This document shows positions 16,059 through 28,436 of a DNA stretch of 64,000 bases, piece by piece (the stretch's first letter is position 1; the number at the start of each line of letters is the position of its first letter). Both the position numbers and the translations under genes were made by a program. The notes beneath the pieces were generated by a model. It was not told where the DNA came from and searched no databases. It saw only the letters and a program-made list of their open reading frames with translations. Source of the DNA: Chrysomallon squamiferum. Its lineage: Eukaryota > Mollusca > Gastropoda > Neomphalida > Peltospiridae. The stretch is taken from the NCBI GenBank assembly GCA_012295275.1, contig CM022671.1:27817822-27881821 (forward strand), in the 5' to 3' direction.

Positions 16059-17567
16059 TACAATTTCTTCCTTTTAGACTTATCGACTGTCCTCAGTATA
16101 ATGATGAAATATTTTTTAGCAGAAGTATTAATTTCGAATAACTTACCTCATGAACAAATGTCGCAAAATAGAATCGTTATGACAGAGACATTTGAAAATT
16201 GAACTTATCCATTTCGAGGTGAAACATTTTTTTAATTATTATTTTAAACTTTCCGGGGCGACTTTTTTACCGCAAACTATACATGTGCATGTTACTAGGA
16301 TCTTTTTATTCCTGCTGTGCTCTTATTAGTATTATAAAGGATTTGATGTGCTTTTCACGGTATCTTCATTAGTCAAACTTTTGAACTGAAATCTGGATGA
16401 GGATGTTGCACGGGAATTTAAACAAATGTCTTCCCATATAAAGTATTAATGCATAAATATTTCTTGCATTATTATGTTTATTTTGTTATATTTTTGGAAA
16501 TAAAACGGACGATGCCAAAACAAAATGTATAACAAATCTAAGACGTTGTAATAAATACAAATATGCGTGTATATGTTTATTTACTTTATTTTATTTCTAT
16601 TTTAATTTTATTTTTTTATTTATTTATTATTATTATTATTTTTAATATTTATCGTATTCATTTAATTATTATGTTGTCGTTGTTGCTGAAGTGGCGGGGA
16701 GCGTTTTCCTACCAACATCAAATGATACCGATGTTGCTGGACGGTGGTAGCACCTGCAGTAAATGGCGTCGGTGATGATTCTGTTTCTCTTCTTACATTA
16801 CATTAATCTTGCAGCTACCATTATTTTCCCCAGCCTTGACATTACAATGATCTATATATTATTCACTACTATACACCAGCTTTCTTGGCTGTTTGTGTCA
16901 TGGCAGTGAACTTCAAAGAGATTCAGCATGTCGCCTCTGGCTGCGGGAGACGCACGTGATGATGGGTTGTATAAAACAGACGAGTACTACGGAAAATATT
17001 GCACATTTGTCCCTGTCAGTCCTGAGACATAACAATAATGGAATTATAAGATGGGTGAGGTCCTTGTTATTTTGTCGACACCTTGTTATTTAATGGAATT
17101 ATAAGTCGTTGGGTGAGTTGACATTTTATTTTGTTATTTGTACCTTGTTTTATTTCAGATGTTGCTTTTTTTTTTATTAATATTAATAATAATAAGTTAT
17201 TAGTTTATAATTCATAATTTCATTAAATTAACTTTAAAAAAATAATATTTAAAAATGAATATATTTATTTTGTTCTTGAATATGTTTATTATTGTTTTTG
17301 TTCTTCTTCTTCTTTATTATTATTACCAGTAATAATGAACAAACGTTTTTTCCCCATTTCAGCACTTTGTTATAACATAATTATATATATATCAAATTAT
17401 ATATATTTTATAATTCCATGGTGGGCCCTGGCACTTTTGAAGGGGACCACAAACAGAAATATGTGAGATGGGGTTTTCTGACTTTTTGTGTTGTCTCCTT
17501 GTTTGACAGCAAGTCCTGGAACTTGAAAAAGGCCCTGCCCAAATAAATGTTGACAATCGTTGTTTTA

Positions 17568-17568
<1 letters not shown>

Positions 17569-17603
<35 letters not shown>
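17569..17603. repeat. AAT microsatellite
   Basis: About 11 AAT/ATA triplets within the intron or leader just upstream of the acceptor at 17641-17648 of the glycosyltransferase exon. Confidence 0.9.
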
Positions 17604-17652
17604 TTATCCACATTTCTTGATTCGTTTAGTGTTTGTTTATATTTGCAGTGTC

Positions 17653-19140
17653 ATGCCTCTACGTACGGGGCCGTGTTTTATCCTTGGGATTTTAGAATTT
17701 TTGGTTGTTCTGGCGCTGTGGAATATCTCCAATAAACCTGAATATGGAACAAGGTCATTTTCGTACTCTACGTTAAAATATACAACAGACAATGGAAATA
17801 AATCGAATTATCACTATAACAATGGATCCACAGAAATAACAAACACTAAAAAGATGTTTGATTCTAACACCTTCGCAGCAGAGAGCAATAAATCTGATAT
17901 GTGCTTGTTTCAGAAAACAATTCATAATTACTGTAAAATCCTTTCTTCTAAAGGAAATAAAAATAGCGTTGTGTATCTAAAAGTTTACAGTATCATGAAT
18001 TCAGTTTTAATGAATCAAGACTGCTCGCTGTCCACGCTGATGCGAAACTGTACCAATCTTCGATCTGCACACGGTTACGACGATAAACCTGTAACTAAAG
18101 AAGAACTGGATTTTCCTCTTGCCTTTGGAATCAGACTGCACAAGTCGGCGGAACAGGTCGAGCAGTTACTTCGCACTATTTATCGTCCACACAATGTGTA
18201 CTGTATACATGTTGACAGGAAAGCAGACAGCAACGTTTATAATACAATAAAGAATATATCGCAATGCTTTAAGAACATTATTGTCTTAGAAGACAGAGAA
18301 ACAATTGTGTATTCAAGCTCTGGCGTTATTAAAGCAGATATGAAATGCATGTTAGCGTGTTTGAAATCCGGCGTCAAGTGGAAGTATTATTTAAATCTTT
18401 CAGGACAGGAATTCCCACTCAGAACTAATTTAGAAATAGTTTCAATTTTAAAAATATTTCAAGGTGTGAATGACATAGAAGCTTACGATTATCCAAAACA
18501 CCAAGAGGAAAGGTTTAAAAAGATTTACGTTCCGGTTGAAAACCGTTTAGTCAAGACCAACATAAATAAACCCCCGTTTGGATATGATATACAAATGAGC
18601 AAAGGAAGTGCTTATGGGATGTTTTCAAGACATTTTGTGGAATTCGTTCTGTTTGACGATGTTGCCGGTAAATTACTGAAGTGGCTTGAAGACACATGCT
18701 CGCCGGAAGAAAACATTTGGGCAACTCTGAACTCGTTACCGTGGGCACCTGGCGGTTATTACATTGAAACGAGACATTCTTTAAACACACACGCATCAAG
18801 AGCTCTGATTTGGAAATGGGATCAGGTCAAATGTTTCGGTCGCTTTGTGAGAAGTGTTTGTGTTTTCACTTTTAGAGATTTGCCGTGGTTAGTGTCTCAG
18901 CCACATGTCATAGCAAACAAATTTGACATCGACCTTGACCGAGTGGCGCTCGACTGTCTGGAATCTTTGCTTTTAAACAGAATCCACCATCCTTTGCTTC
19001 AGACATTTGACAGAAGCTATTTTAGAAATCTACCTCAGGTTAAGTTTTACAGGGATATAAATGAAACAATGACATCTTCTTGGTTCCTGAAGCAAACCAA
19101 GAAAGAATGGTTAGACGCACATCCATGGAAACAGTTGTGA
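17653..19140 (+). CDS. Core-2/I-branching beta-1,6-N-acetylglucosaminyltransferase-like protein (GT14), 495 aa
   Basis: One intronless coding exon. Family GT14 enzymes add beta-1,6-GlcNAc branches to O-glycans in the Golgi. The topology is type II: a 7-residue tail (MPLRTGP), a membrane anchor at about 8-25 (CFILGILEFLVVLALWNI), and a stem rich in N-glycosylation sequons (NKS, NGS, NCT). The Branch domain starts at about residue 153 (DFPLAFGIRLHK) with the family motifs YCIHVDRK, NLSGQEFPLRTN (248-259) and SPEENIWATL (350-359). Its second Glu, E353, aligns with the catalytic base Glu320 known in mouse C2GnT-L. Length fits the family (about 430-500). The start is the ATG at 17653, four bases after an acceptor ending ATTTGCAG (17648). 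The same frame runs upstream to 17617 only through TTG and intron sequence. Such genes are often expanded in lophotrochozoans. The exact acceptor (core 2, core 4, I-branch or a xylosyl variant) cannot be decided. Confidence 0.93.
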   Translation: MPLRTGPCFILGILEFLVVLALWNISNKPEYGTRSFSYSTLKYTTDNGNKSNYHYNNGSTEITNTKKMFDSNTFAAESNKSDMCLFQKTIHNYCKILSSKGNKNSVVYLKVYSIMNSVLMNQDCSLSTLMRNCTNLRSAHGYDDKPVTKEELDFPLAFGIRLHKSAEQVEQLLRTIYRPHNVYCIHVDRKADSNVYNTIKNISQCFKNIIVLEDRETIVYSSSGVIKADMKCMLACLKSGVKWKYYLNLSGQEFPLRTNLEIVSILKIFQGVNDIEAYDYPKHQEERFKKIYVPVENRLVKTNINKPPFGYDIQMSKGSAYGMFSRHFVEFVLFDDVAGKLLKWLEDTCSPEENIWATLNSLPWAPGGYYIETRHSLNTHASRALIWKWDQVKCFGRFVRSVCVFTFRDLPWLVSQPHVIANKFDIDLDRVALDCLESLLLNRIHHPLLQTFDRSYFRNLPQVKFYRDINETMTSSWFLKQTKKEWLDAHPWKQL

Positions 19141-19229
19141 ATAAGAAATAGTAATTATGTAGCGATTTATGATCATAATAAAAACATTCGGTGCAAGAAC
19201 AAAATAAATTACAAAAGTGTTTTTACATA

Positions 19230-19262
<33 letters not shown>

Positions 19263-21951
19263 GGACAAGAGTAGTATTATTATATTGTATCATTACTTCA
19301 TTATAAAGTTTTGTTTTTATTTTGAAATGTGTCACTTATAATATGATCCAGATAAATTAACCGCACACAGAAACGCAAGCATTACTGCAAATTTAAACTG
19401 AAATATTTTTCATCACAGCCAATTTTATTAAACAGCGAAGCAAACATAAATAAAAACGAAGGCGGAAAAACGATTGTACCAGAGGGCTCTTGTGTGATAC
19501 ATCTAATTATTTCAGCTGAAGTTAAATTTTGCCAAATAAAAACACTACACAAAGTCTGTTTAAATATATTTTTACTGCAATGCATAAAAGTCACTTACGT
19601 TTCTCAAGAAACGACTAATTAGCAATAACTTTTAAAACATAAATATTCCACTGAAACAACATATAAATAAATACATAAATAATAAAAAATGCTTCAAGCC
19701 TGAATAATTCATCAAAAAGCAAAATTAATCATAAAAATAAAAATAAAAAATAAAATTAAAATTGAATTATTCTTGCAAATTCGTAATATCCTTGGCATGT
19801 CAAGCACTTTCTTTACTTTTCTATACATGAAATGATGTCATTACAAACAGAAAAAGGCAGCATCTTAGCATCCCCAAAGCTTCTTTATTCTACAAATATA
19901 TATATATATCTTTCTATATGTTTTTCTGCTGTTAACCTGTGGTATTAAGAACTAATGATCAGGCACAAACAAAACAGTAGAATCATATAAAATATATTTA
20001 AGCCTTTTTGTGCGTACTACCAATTTTACTATTGATTCATCTGAAATTATTTATCACTTTGTAGCTTTTCCCAATGAATTTTTCATAATTGCATTTCTTT
20101 GTAAACAGGCAATTTCATTGAAATAACCATGGAATGTAAAAACATTGTGGACATTGATAAAACTATATTGGCCAGGTACAAACACATATTTTACTGTTTT
20201 CAAAATCAGTTGTTTATATTATACATGTATAGTATACTGTATTAAATATACAGAGTTAATATATTATTATTGTTAAAATGTATTACACATTTGTGTCCAT
20301 AATGTAATAATCAATAAAAGATGCTCAACTCTGTGATAATTCAAATTATATTATTTGTGGAATGACTTAAACGTTTTTAAAATTCTACATAAGTTGTACA
20401 TTACACTTTGGTCTTGAAATATCACAAAAATACAGACCCATTGTGCATTTAGAGGAATAAAATACTACTACAAGAATAAAAATCTTAAAATATAAACTAT
20501 AAAATATTTTAAATTTTAATTTGGGATCAAAGCTCACTTTGGTTGTCTATTGCCAATAAACTACACTGCAATATAAATTAAACAAATTCAATATATGAAT
20601 GTAAGACACAGCAATTAATAAAGGCACATAATAATGTGTCAGGAGGTACCTTTAATAAAAAAAAAATAAGTCACATATATTTTATATATTTTCAAGTGTT
20701 TTTTGTTTGTTTTTGTTTGTGACCAATAATCATGGAGGAAAATGAAATAATAATCTTGTTCAGATGAAGGCTGGCAGATATTTGTCAAACTTCGAAACAG
20801 TGCAGGCTGAGTAACTCAGCTTATGATGCAATATCTTGAGCCTAGTGAGGATATTTATAGATTTGTATGAAGATTATCATCTACCCAGTATCTTCATGAG
20901 TTCATTATTTTATTGTCATACTCCATTATTACCAAACAAGAAAAATAATGTGGAATATTCTAAAAAGGATTCAGTCTGTTTTGTATATAGGTACACTCTA
21001 TTTTGTGTAGCTTTAAAAATAAAGCATGCCTTAGTCTAAAAATACGTAACAGCAAAAGACTTTTTTTTCAAAGGAAAACAGTCTGTCTCTACACTGAAAC
21101 TGTATTTCAGTTTATGAATAAACTCTGCTTACATATATTACTTGGTTTTACTTAAGATTTACAAAGAAGAATATAATCATAAGAACACATAGCTAACAAA
21201 TACAAAAATACAAATAAAAGAAAACTGCTGATCTTAAAAGGAAGATAAAAATCAGCTATTTCTAATAATTAATAAGTGGAAAAAGATTAAACCCAGTTAA
21301 CTATGAAAAGCTACAGGAATATGTTTAAATATATTATTTAAATATTAAAATATGAACAGTTACTGCCTGTTTTACACAAACATTCACACACATAAAAGTA
21401 AATAAACTAAATATGAGACAGACAGTTAATAATTTTGTTTGCTTCAACAAAATCTGCACCAATAAAATCTAAAAGAAAGTTTGTTTCTCAGTTAATAATT
21501 TATATGCATCAAGCATCTAAATTTGTAAGTTTCATTAGAAAACTTTCTGGTAACTCTGGTATGTCACATAAATTTTTTCTTTTGCATTAAGTATAGCTGA
21601 AAACTGATAAACTAGTATGTGAGTACAGTACACTTGCAGATGAATGTTTAAAACCCACCAGTCTCCTAAAAGTCATGTTATGATTATAAATGGTAACATG
21701 TCCTCAAACCCAGTAGTAGTTGATCTGATAGTGAATATTGTCAGTTATTAGTTCTTGTTTTGGGGATTTTTTTTTTTTGGTTAAATTCAGTTGTCATTAG
21801 CATATGAGATATTTTGAAATTTATCTCAACTGACAGTCATACTCACAGTAGGATCTGTCTATTCTGAATCTTTAAACAGAATATATTTCACTCTGTACAG
21901 TAGGATTTGGTGTATGTCTAATATTTGAACATAATACATTAAACATGTATT
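19141..21951. other. Convergent 3' regions of the GT14 gene (+) and CCDC157 (-)
   Basis: About 2.8 kb without a coding exon on either strand. The right part should be CCDC157 3'UTR. A minus-strand AATAAA (TTTATT on +) lies at 19884-19889 among several others, so the transcript end cannot be fixed. Confidence 0.5.
19178..19183 (+). terminator. Candidate poly(A) signal of the GT14 gene
   Basis: AATAAA 38 bases after the stop. A second AATAAA lies at about 19203 and a 24-base poly(A) run at 19231-19254. The 3'UTR may therefore be very short. Confidence 0.45.
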
Positions 21952-24900
21952 TCATCCAGTACAATATGATTTGTGTATTTCTAACTCTTTAGTGTTGGTG
22001 TACATTTTATCACAGAAAGCACAAGCTAGGGTTGGAGCTGCCTGGTTGAAGTTATCTCCGTCAGTCCAGGCATAATTTCTGGGTTTACCAACAGGGGGCT
22101 TACTGGAACCTGAACCATAAAAACAAAATTCAGTTAAAAACTAAATCTTTTAAAATATAAACAGTTTAAACATTCAAATTAAGTCTACAAACAATTGTTG
22201 CTCTTCTTGTTTTTCTACTTCTACTGATCTAAGCAGTCTAATAATATCTTAAATGAAAGTAAGTAAATATAACAGGAAAATAACACTTTTAAAAAGAACT
22301 ACACTAATAATAATATAATTATATATATTTTTTTGTCTTTTTTGACTCTATATACTATTTAAAAATATGACCTTTTGCACTTTTTTGTTGATTTCCTTGA
22401 GGCAAATGTCCACTCTTCTTCATCTGAATGTAGGCCCCAATGCTAGTTGCGTTCACAGGGACCATTGTTTTGTTTGCACTGGTTGGCCTGCTGTGCTTGC
22501 TGCCAGACTTTGCTGAAGCAGCACTGGGAGGTCGTGCTGCTTTACCAACAAGGAAAGTGTCGCTAGGACTGGTGAGAGAACCAGATAACACAAACGTCTT
22601 ATCCTTTGAAACAGGACTAGGTTTGTAAGGCACACTGTTAGATGAATTATTATTAAAGTTTGACCTAAAAAAATAAATTTTAATTTTGTTTCTTCTATCC
22701 AAATAAAGTTTCTGATTTTGAGCCAAAATTCTAATCTATAATCTAAACTAAAGTAAAGAAAAAAAATTATATCATGCATCCAATTAATACAAGTTAACAG
22801 TATTGTGCTACATACTAATTTTGAATTTATTACTACTAATAAAAACTCCTACCTGTCATCTCTGTATACAGATTCTTTAGTGGTTCTTTTGTCTGTCTCT
22901 TGATATTGTTCTAAAGTGCTTGGATTCCACAATGGAGTAGGCTGTGTCACCTAAATTTGGGGAACAAAATAAACAAGCTATTAAAAAAAAATTTCAGCAC
23001 CAAGTAATAAAATTAAAATAAATAATAATGAAAATCTCCATTCAATAAATTATGTAATTTTTATTTTCTTTGTGGCCTTAAAATTCATTAAGTACCATAT
23101 TTCTCTTATCTACCATATGTCACTGAACTAATAACTCACCATATTTCTCGCTGGCTCAGTCTTTTTAGACGTTAGTGTTAAGACCTTTGTGATGGAGTTT
23201 CTTAAACCTTCATTCTGTTCTTCAAGAAGGCGAATTCTTATAGCATTAGCTTCCACCTGTTTCTCCATGTCTTGTAATATATCCCCTGATCCTTTTGTCA
23301 AATATAAAAATATTTACATATTTTTATACATTTCTTTATATACACATTTTCAGCATCAACAACAACACAACATCATCAACAACAACAACAACACACATAC
23401 ATAAAACCTACATTCACAAACAAGCACATCTTTTAATAGTTATGTTCTGTACCAAATTAATATTTCAAACTAGTTATGACTGTCGTATGGTTACTTTATT
23501 CATATGTTCGACAACAATATAATTATATATTCATTTTAATTATAAAATCAGATTAGTTAATTATATTTTATTGTCAACCTTGGTAATCCGGATTCACTGG
23601 ACCGTTCAAGTCTGGATATTCAACAATTAATCTTTCCCTCTCTTTTGCCTCTTCAAGCTTAGTTTCCAGTTTTTGTATCAGCTCTTGAGTTTCTTGCACT
23701 TCTTTTTCAAGTTTATTTTTCGTGTTGGTTAAATTCTTGATTAGAGTCTAAAATTATAAATAAAATATATTAGCATTTTAAATAATATAATACCTTGTCA
23801 GTAACTGTGCTAGATGGTGAATCTAATAAAAATAACTGATAAATTTATGATGTAAAGTATTCATTCACAAAATAATTAAGTTAATACTCCTGCACAAAAT
23901 ATTGTAGTATTAATTATATTAAACCAAATAACAACAGAAATTCCATATGTGTACTTAAACAAATTTTATAATTTTAATTATTTTTATTTTTTTTTATTCT
24001 TGGGGGCCTTTGGGACAGAAATCAACCCAATTATGCACAAAATAACTAACTGCTAAATAAAATATTATTATATTAAGGACAAATATTCAACAAATATCTA
24101 CCACTGAACATTTTTGTGTATATTTACAGATGCATAGAGATGTTTTCCTGTGTGTGTGTGTGTGTGCATCCATGCATGCATAAATCACAAATACTAGGCT
24201 ATATAATAAATATTTTTTGCTTTATAAATACATTACCTCATTTTCATCAATGGTTTTCTGCATTTCTTTGATTTTATTTTGTGTGGATTTCAGTGATTCT
24301 TCCAGAGTCTCTTTCTCATCTTCCAACACTGACAACTGATCTCGCAGATCTGTGTTCTCCTGATCCAGAGCATCAATACGAGTAATCAAACTGGCTTGTT
24401 TTGACTGCAGAGACTGGAGGTTATCAAAAAAACAAAAACAAAATTAAATATATATATATATTGTTAGCACTGATTTATGATACTGATATTCCTTCTTATG
24501 TTGCAAATAAATAAATAATGTTTCTAAAAAATGAACATTATCTAAATTCTACATTAAGCATCATTACATCATTATATTTCATTTATCATTCTAAGCAAAA
24601 TATATAAAAATATTAAAACAGTTCATAGATCACAACATCTAAACTAAACTCAGTATTTCTTGTCCTGGCAATTTCTGATGCATATTTTAACTGACATGTA
24701 CTCTAATTCATTGCTATGTTGGAAAGGTTATGAAAACAATTTTGTTTAGAACTTCTTTATTCATCAAAACAAATAATACTTTTTTTATTTAGTTTAGCAT
24801 TCATTTATTGATTAAGAAATCCTAAAATAAATGATTATTATGGGAGAAGTTAATATCCTGGTCATGATTAGTAAATTACACAGTAAACACAGTTAGATCT

Positions 24901-27530
24901 ATTGATTAAATGAGATTGATGTATATCAGATTCAGTGCACACTAACTTGTTCATGTTTTGAAACACTTCTGTTCTTGGCTTGTTCCCTTGACAGATCTTT
25001 TGAACACTGTTCTAAGGTTTCTGTCATGGCCTTCACTTTAGCCTCTAAATTTTGAACATAACTCCTCAGTTTTTCTATTTCTAAAACTGTGGTAGCATTT
25101 TCTTCTAGTTCAGCTTTCAAGTGAGTATTCAATGATTCTGAAAAATGAAATATTTTTTGTAAAAGGATGTAACACATTTAATCCAGTATTGTTTCAAAAT
25201 TATGTTTCAATTATAATAATTAATTACAAGAACTGATCCACATTAGTATTTAAGTGACAATGAAAATATAAAGTGTGGTAATTTGAAAAATGTAACAGAA
25301 ATGATAATATAATATTAAATAAATTATGATAATTCAGGTAATTTACATCTGGAGTCTCAGGGAGGTAGAAACAAGGTAGATATTGATGACGTTTTATTTG
25401 TAAATCATCTCTGCAGAATGCTAAATCTATTTAATAAAATGATATCAAACAGTAAGATAGTTAGTACGATATATGAGAATAGAATAAATTATTTTTCTTC
25501 AGATGTTACTGTATACCTAAATCTGTAATTTTTTCAAGTTGAGATTCTAGTTGTTCTTTCAGCTGATTTACGTTGTGTTCCAGATCATTTCTTGTCACTG
25601 TCAATTGAGATTTCTCTTGATTCACATGAGCCAAATCTTCTGAAAACTTTTTCTCTTGTTCATTCAGTTTTATTTCAAACTGTCTTTTAAGCGCGGCCTG
25701 AATTTCTCTCTCCTGCATCATCTCTTTTTCACATTTCGACAATTTCTGTTCCAGTTTTTTAACATTTTTTTCACAAGATTCGACTTCTGATTCCAGACTT
25801 TTGATGGTCGAAACATTCTGCTCCAAATATTTGTTTATCCTCATAATGTCTTTGTTCTGTTCTGCCACCCACCTTCTGACATCATTATAACCCAACCAGT
25901 TCATGTCTGCTGTCTGAACATAAAACTTTTTCAGAGATGTAGGCAAAGACTGGCTTTGACACATTTCTATTACAGTTTTCCCTGCTTCTCTCAGAGCTTT
26001 CTGGACAATGCCGCAGGAATCACAAGGAAGAAAAGCTGTCTCGTACGTCTGGCAGGATTTGTTGTACTCGTCTCTGGATATGTCCGATTCACTTGGACTG
26101 ACAGAACCTGCTTTAACCCTGGCCAGATCGGCGTCATTCAGTGGAATAAGTCCCATAAGACTGGGTTTAACAGCTGGTGACTGATTGCGACACTGTTTCA
26201 CCTCCTCAGTTAACTTGCTAACCATTTTCTCGAGATCAGCAATCTTTCTGTCTTTGGTTTTCTTCTGAAATAATTAATATTTGAGAGGAATTAAATATTC
26301 TATCTGAAATGTATGCTTAATTATATATGTAAACAGTCACAAGTGTTTTTAAAAATAATGAATGTACTTTTTAAGACTGGGTAAGCAATGAAGAAGAGAT
26401 ATTGAAAACCTCTGTGAACTATGGTAAAAATATATCTACAAGGAAAAGGTAACTGGTATTAGTAGTACCTCAGACTTTTCTTGTTGGACAATAGTATGCA
26501 GTTCATTGAGTCGATTCCAGTATTTCTTAACAACCAGCCCCACAGAACTGCTGGTCAACACAGGGTTACCTCCACTTGATTTGGTTGTCAACAGTTGTTC
26601 TGTGTACTTTGCAAATGCATGAATAAGTAAAACCATTCTAAAACAATACAAAAATAAATATCAGTAATAAAATTTAAAATCTGGAATAATCATTCAAATA
26701 ATTTAAAATTTATTAATAAAATAACTAACTTATCTTTTGTGGAATGGATAATCTCATCAACAAAATTTTAAACATTTATTGAATTATGTAATTACCTGTA
26801 TCTATTATATCCATAGTAGATTATGGTATTTTATATCATTAATTAAAAATCATATAAAAATTAGATATTCAGTAGCTGAAATATTTCACTCATCTTGATT
26901 GTGATTAGGAATATATCAGTTAGAATATTTCAGTACAACAGGTATCTTAAATATTTATGCTTTAATAAACATTACATAGTGCTGTGCTGATAAAGTAAAA
27001 TTTGATATCAAACATAAGGTCATTTAATTTGATTTCTAGCCTCTCAGCTTATTATTATATTCTGTTCACTATTCAAATTAATTAAACATGACTATAAAGA
27101 AAAAAGAAAAAGAAAGTTTTAAAAAGTAATAATAAATAAAGAAAGAAGAATTTAAGGGAAATAATAATAATAAATAAAATAAGAAGCATAAAAAAAAAAA
27201 AAGAAAATAAGGAAAATAATAATAATAAATAAATAAAGAAGTATAAAAGAAAAAAGATGAATTTAAGAAAAATAAAGGCACTCACCTGTCAATGACTAGA
27301 TCGTATAAAGCAATGTGAGCAACTTGACATTCTTCTTCGTCTTCAGAAAAACTGTACATCTCTAAAAGTTCATCAATGTCAAGGTCACAAGCACATTTGT
27401 CAGGAAACTTCCATGATGGACAACTGACAGGGCCAGTTCTGGAACAGATGTCTGTGATAGCACACTGCAAGTCCTTAATATCATTCTGCAGACTTTCCAT
27501 ACATGCTTCACTTCCCAGCATGTAAGCCAT
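21952..27530 (-). CDS. CCDC157: Coiled-coil domain-containing protein 157 (complete, 10 coding exons, 799 aa)
   Basis: Exons in transcript order (each high to low): 27530-27286, 26637-26469, 26264-25517, 25137-24947, 24413-24237, 23747-23579, 23291-23140, 22950-22853, 22664-22372, 22109-21952. They join in frame to 2400 nt with stop. The N-terminus (MAYMLGSEACMESLQNDI, then SWKFPDK and DLVIDR) matches vertebrate CCDC157 as I remember it. So do the late EYPDLNGP and the DMEKQVEANAIRIRLLEEQ region. Long coiled coils fill about residues 270-620. A Ser/Pro/Asn-rich low-complexity part follows (about 651-747). The C-terminus has a C-x2-C-x12-H-x3-C finger (C777, C780, H793, C797). Human CCDC157 is about 750 residues. 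Vertebrate work links it to spermatogenesis and Golgi/secretory function; its molecular role is not settled. The gene is divergent from the SRR-like gene. The acceptor of the 24413 exon (AACCTCCAG) is the least certain junction. Confidence 0.94.
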
Positions 27531-27551
27531 GATGAGTTAACTTATTCTCTG

Positions 27552-28269
27552 ATAAAAAGAATTATGAGAATGAAATAACTAACATGCTGTCATAACGAAT
27601 TAGAAGTAAAACATAAAATTGATACATTATTTACAAATTTACTGCTGTATCTGTTTCAGCTGGTTACTGCACACATAAGTTAATTAAATACTTGTAATTT
27701 CTTTTAATTTTTAATTAGTGTGATTTCTTATACAATTTCTGTGAAACTAGTACCTCAATTTTTTTATTATTTATTTTTTTTTATTTTTTTTTATTATCTT
27801 AGTAACCATTGATATCAATATTTTGTTCGCATTACAGTTGTTTAAGCCATACTTTTTAACAAACTGGTTACACATTTAGTAATACACACAACCTCGGAAA
27901 AAATTAAATAAGAAATTTAAATATATGATAAGGGAAAGCAATTCATTTGTCTATATAACGTAACGAAAATAGCGTAAAGTTAATAACAAATAAAATATTA
28001 TATTATGTTTCAAAATTGCAATTGTATTGTTAATCTTGTTAATATCCTAAAACCTGTCGAATGATGACTGGGATGAAGATTCATGATCAACAGATAATGA
28101 TAATCATAATGATAATCATAATGATAATCATAATAATTATTATAATAATAAAATAATATTGATTAACATTTTGTTCGATAAGGTTTAAATATTTAAAAAC
28201 AAAAATTCACTCAGAATATTTGGTCATGATTGACACGAATATATTAAAAGCAATTAAAGTGAAAGTTAC
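27552..28269 (-). other. Probable 5'UTR intron of CCDC157
   Basis: On the minus strand a donor (CAGTGAG then GTAACT) lies at 28270/28269. A T-rich acceptor ending TTTTTATCAG lies 21 bases before the CCDC157 start codon. This implies a non-coding first exon from about 28270 to about 28330, next to the SRR-like gene start. A 12-bp tandem repeat lies inside the intron. Confidence 0.6.
28093..28140. repeat. 12-bp tandem repeat (CATAATGATAAT)
   Basis: Nearly four copies of CATAATGATAAT, with perfect copies at 28105-28116 and 28117-28128 and degenerate flanks. It lies in the putative 5'UTR intron of CCDC157. Confidence 0.9.
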
Positions 28270-28289
28270 CTCACTGTGTAGTGTTTGTA

Positions 28290-28436
28290 TCTAAAAGGTG
28301 ATTAAGAAGAAGTACTTGCACATTCTTTGGCATCCATCTTGTTTATATGTTTCCAGCGATACGGGAGTTAGAATAAGGGAGATAACAATAAACTATGTCA
28401 CGCTAACTTTCATTTCGTCTTAGTTCATTTCATGTC
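28290..28436. promoter_or_regulatory. Compact bidirectional promoter of CCDC157 and the SRR-like gene
   Basis: The inferred CCDC157 leader exon and the SRR-like start codon at 28437 are only about 100-170 bp apart and point away from each other. The interval contains AAGGGAGATAAC at 28375-28386, a motif I recall as frequent in molluscan genomes. Transcription start sites are not visible directly. Confidence 0.5.

Larger units (their letters stand above)
12780..17652. other. 3'UTR and intergenic DNA upstream of the glycosyltransferase
   Basis: About 4.9 kb without a supported coding exon. It holds the (CT)n and (GA)n runs, several poly(A) tracts near 15531-15551, 15672-15710 and 15830-15852, and an AAT microsatellite at 17569-17603. 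A stretch of higher GC near 16680-17060 may hold a promoter or 5'UTR exon of the glycosyltransferase, whose coding exon begins just after an acceptor at 17648, but no first exon could be fixed. Confidence 0.5.

Noticed and set aside
17617-17652. Upstream extension of the GT14 reading frame
   Set aside because: It begins at TTG, not ATG, and runs through an intron end (acceptor at 17648). The ATG at 17653 gives a normal type II anchor.
22440-22779. Open frames overlapping the CCDC157 exon 22664-22372 (a plus-strand frame at 22440-22628 and another minus-strand frame at 22453-22779)
   Set aside because: They are out of frame with the supported exon, on the other strand or in another minus-strand frame, and have no splice or family support.
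27078-27285. Two Phe/Leu/Tyr-rich minus frames
   Set aside because: Product of a long purine-rich AAT/AAG tract within the first CCDC157 coding intron.
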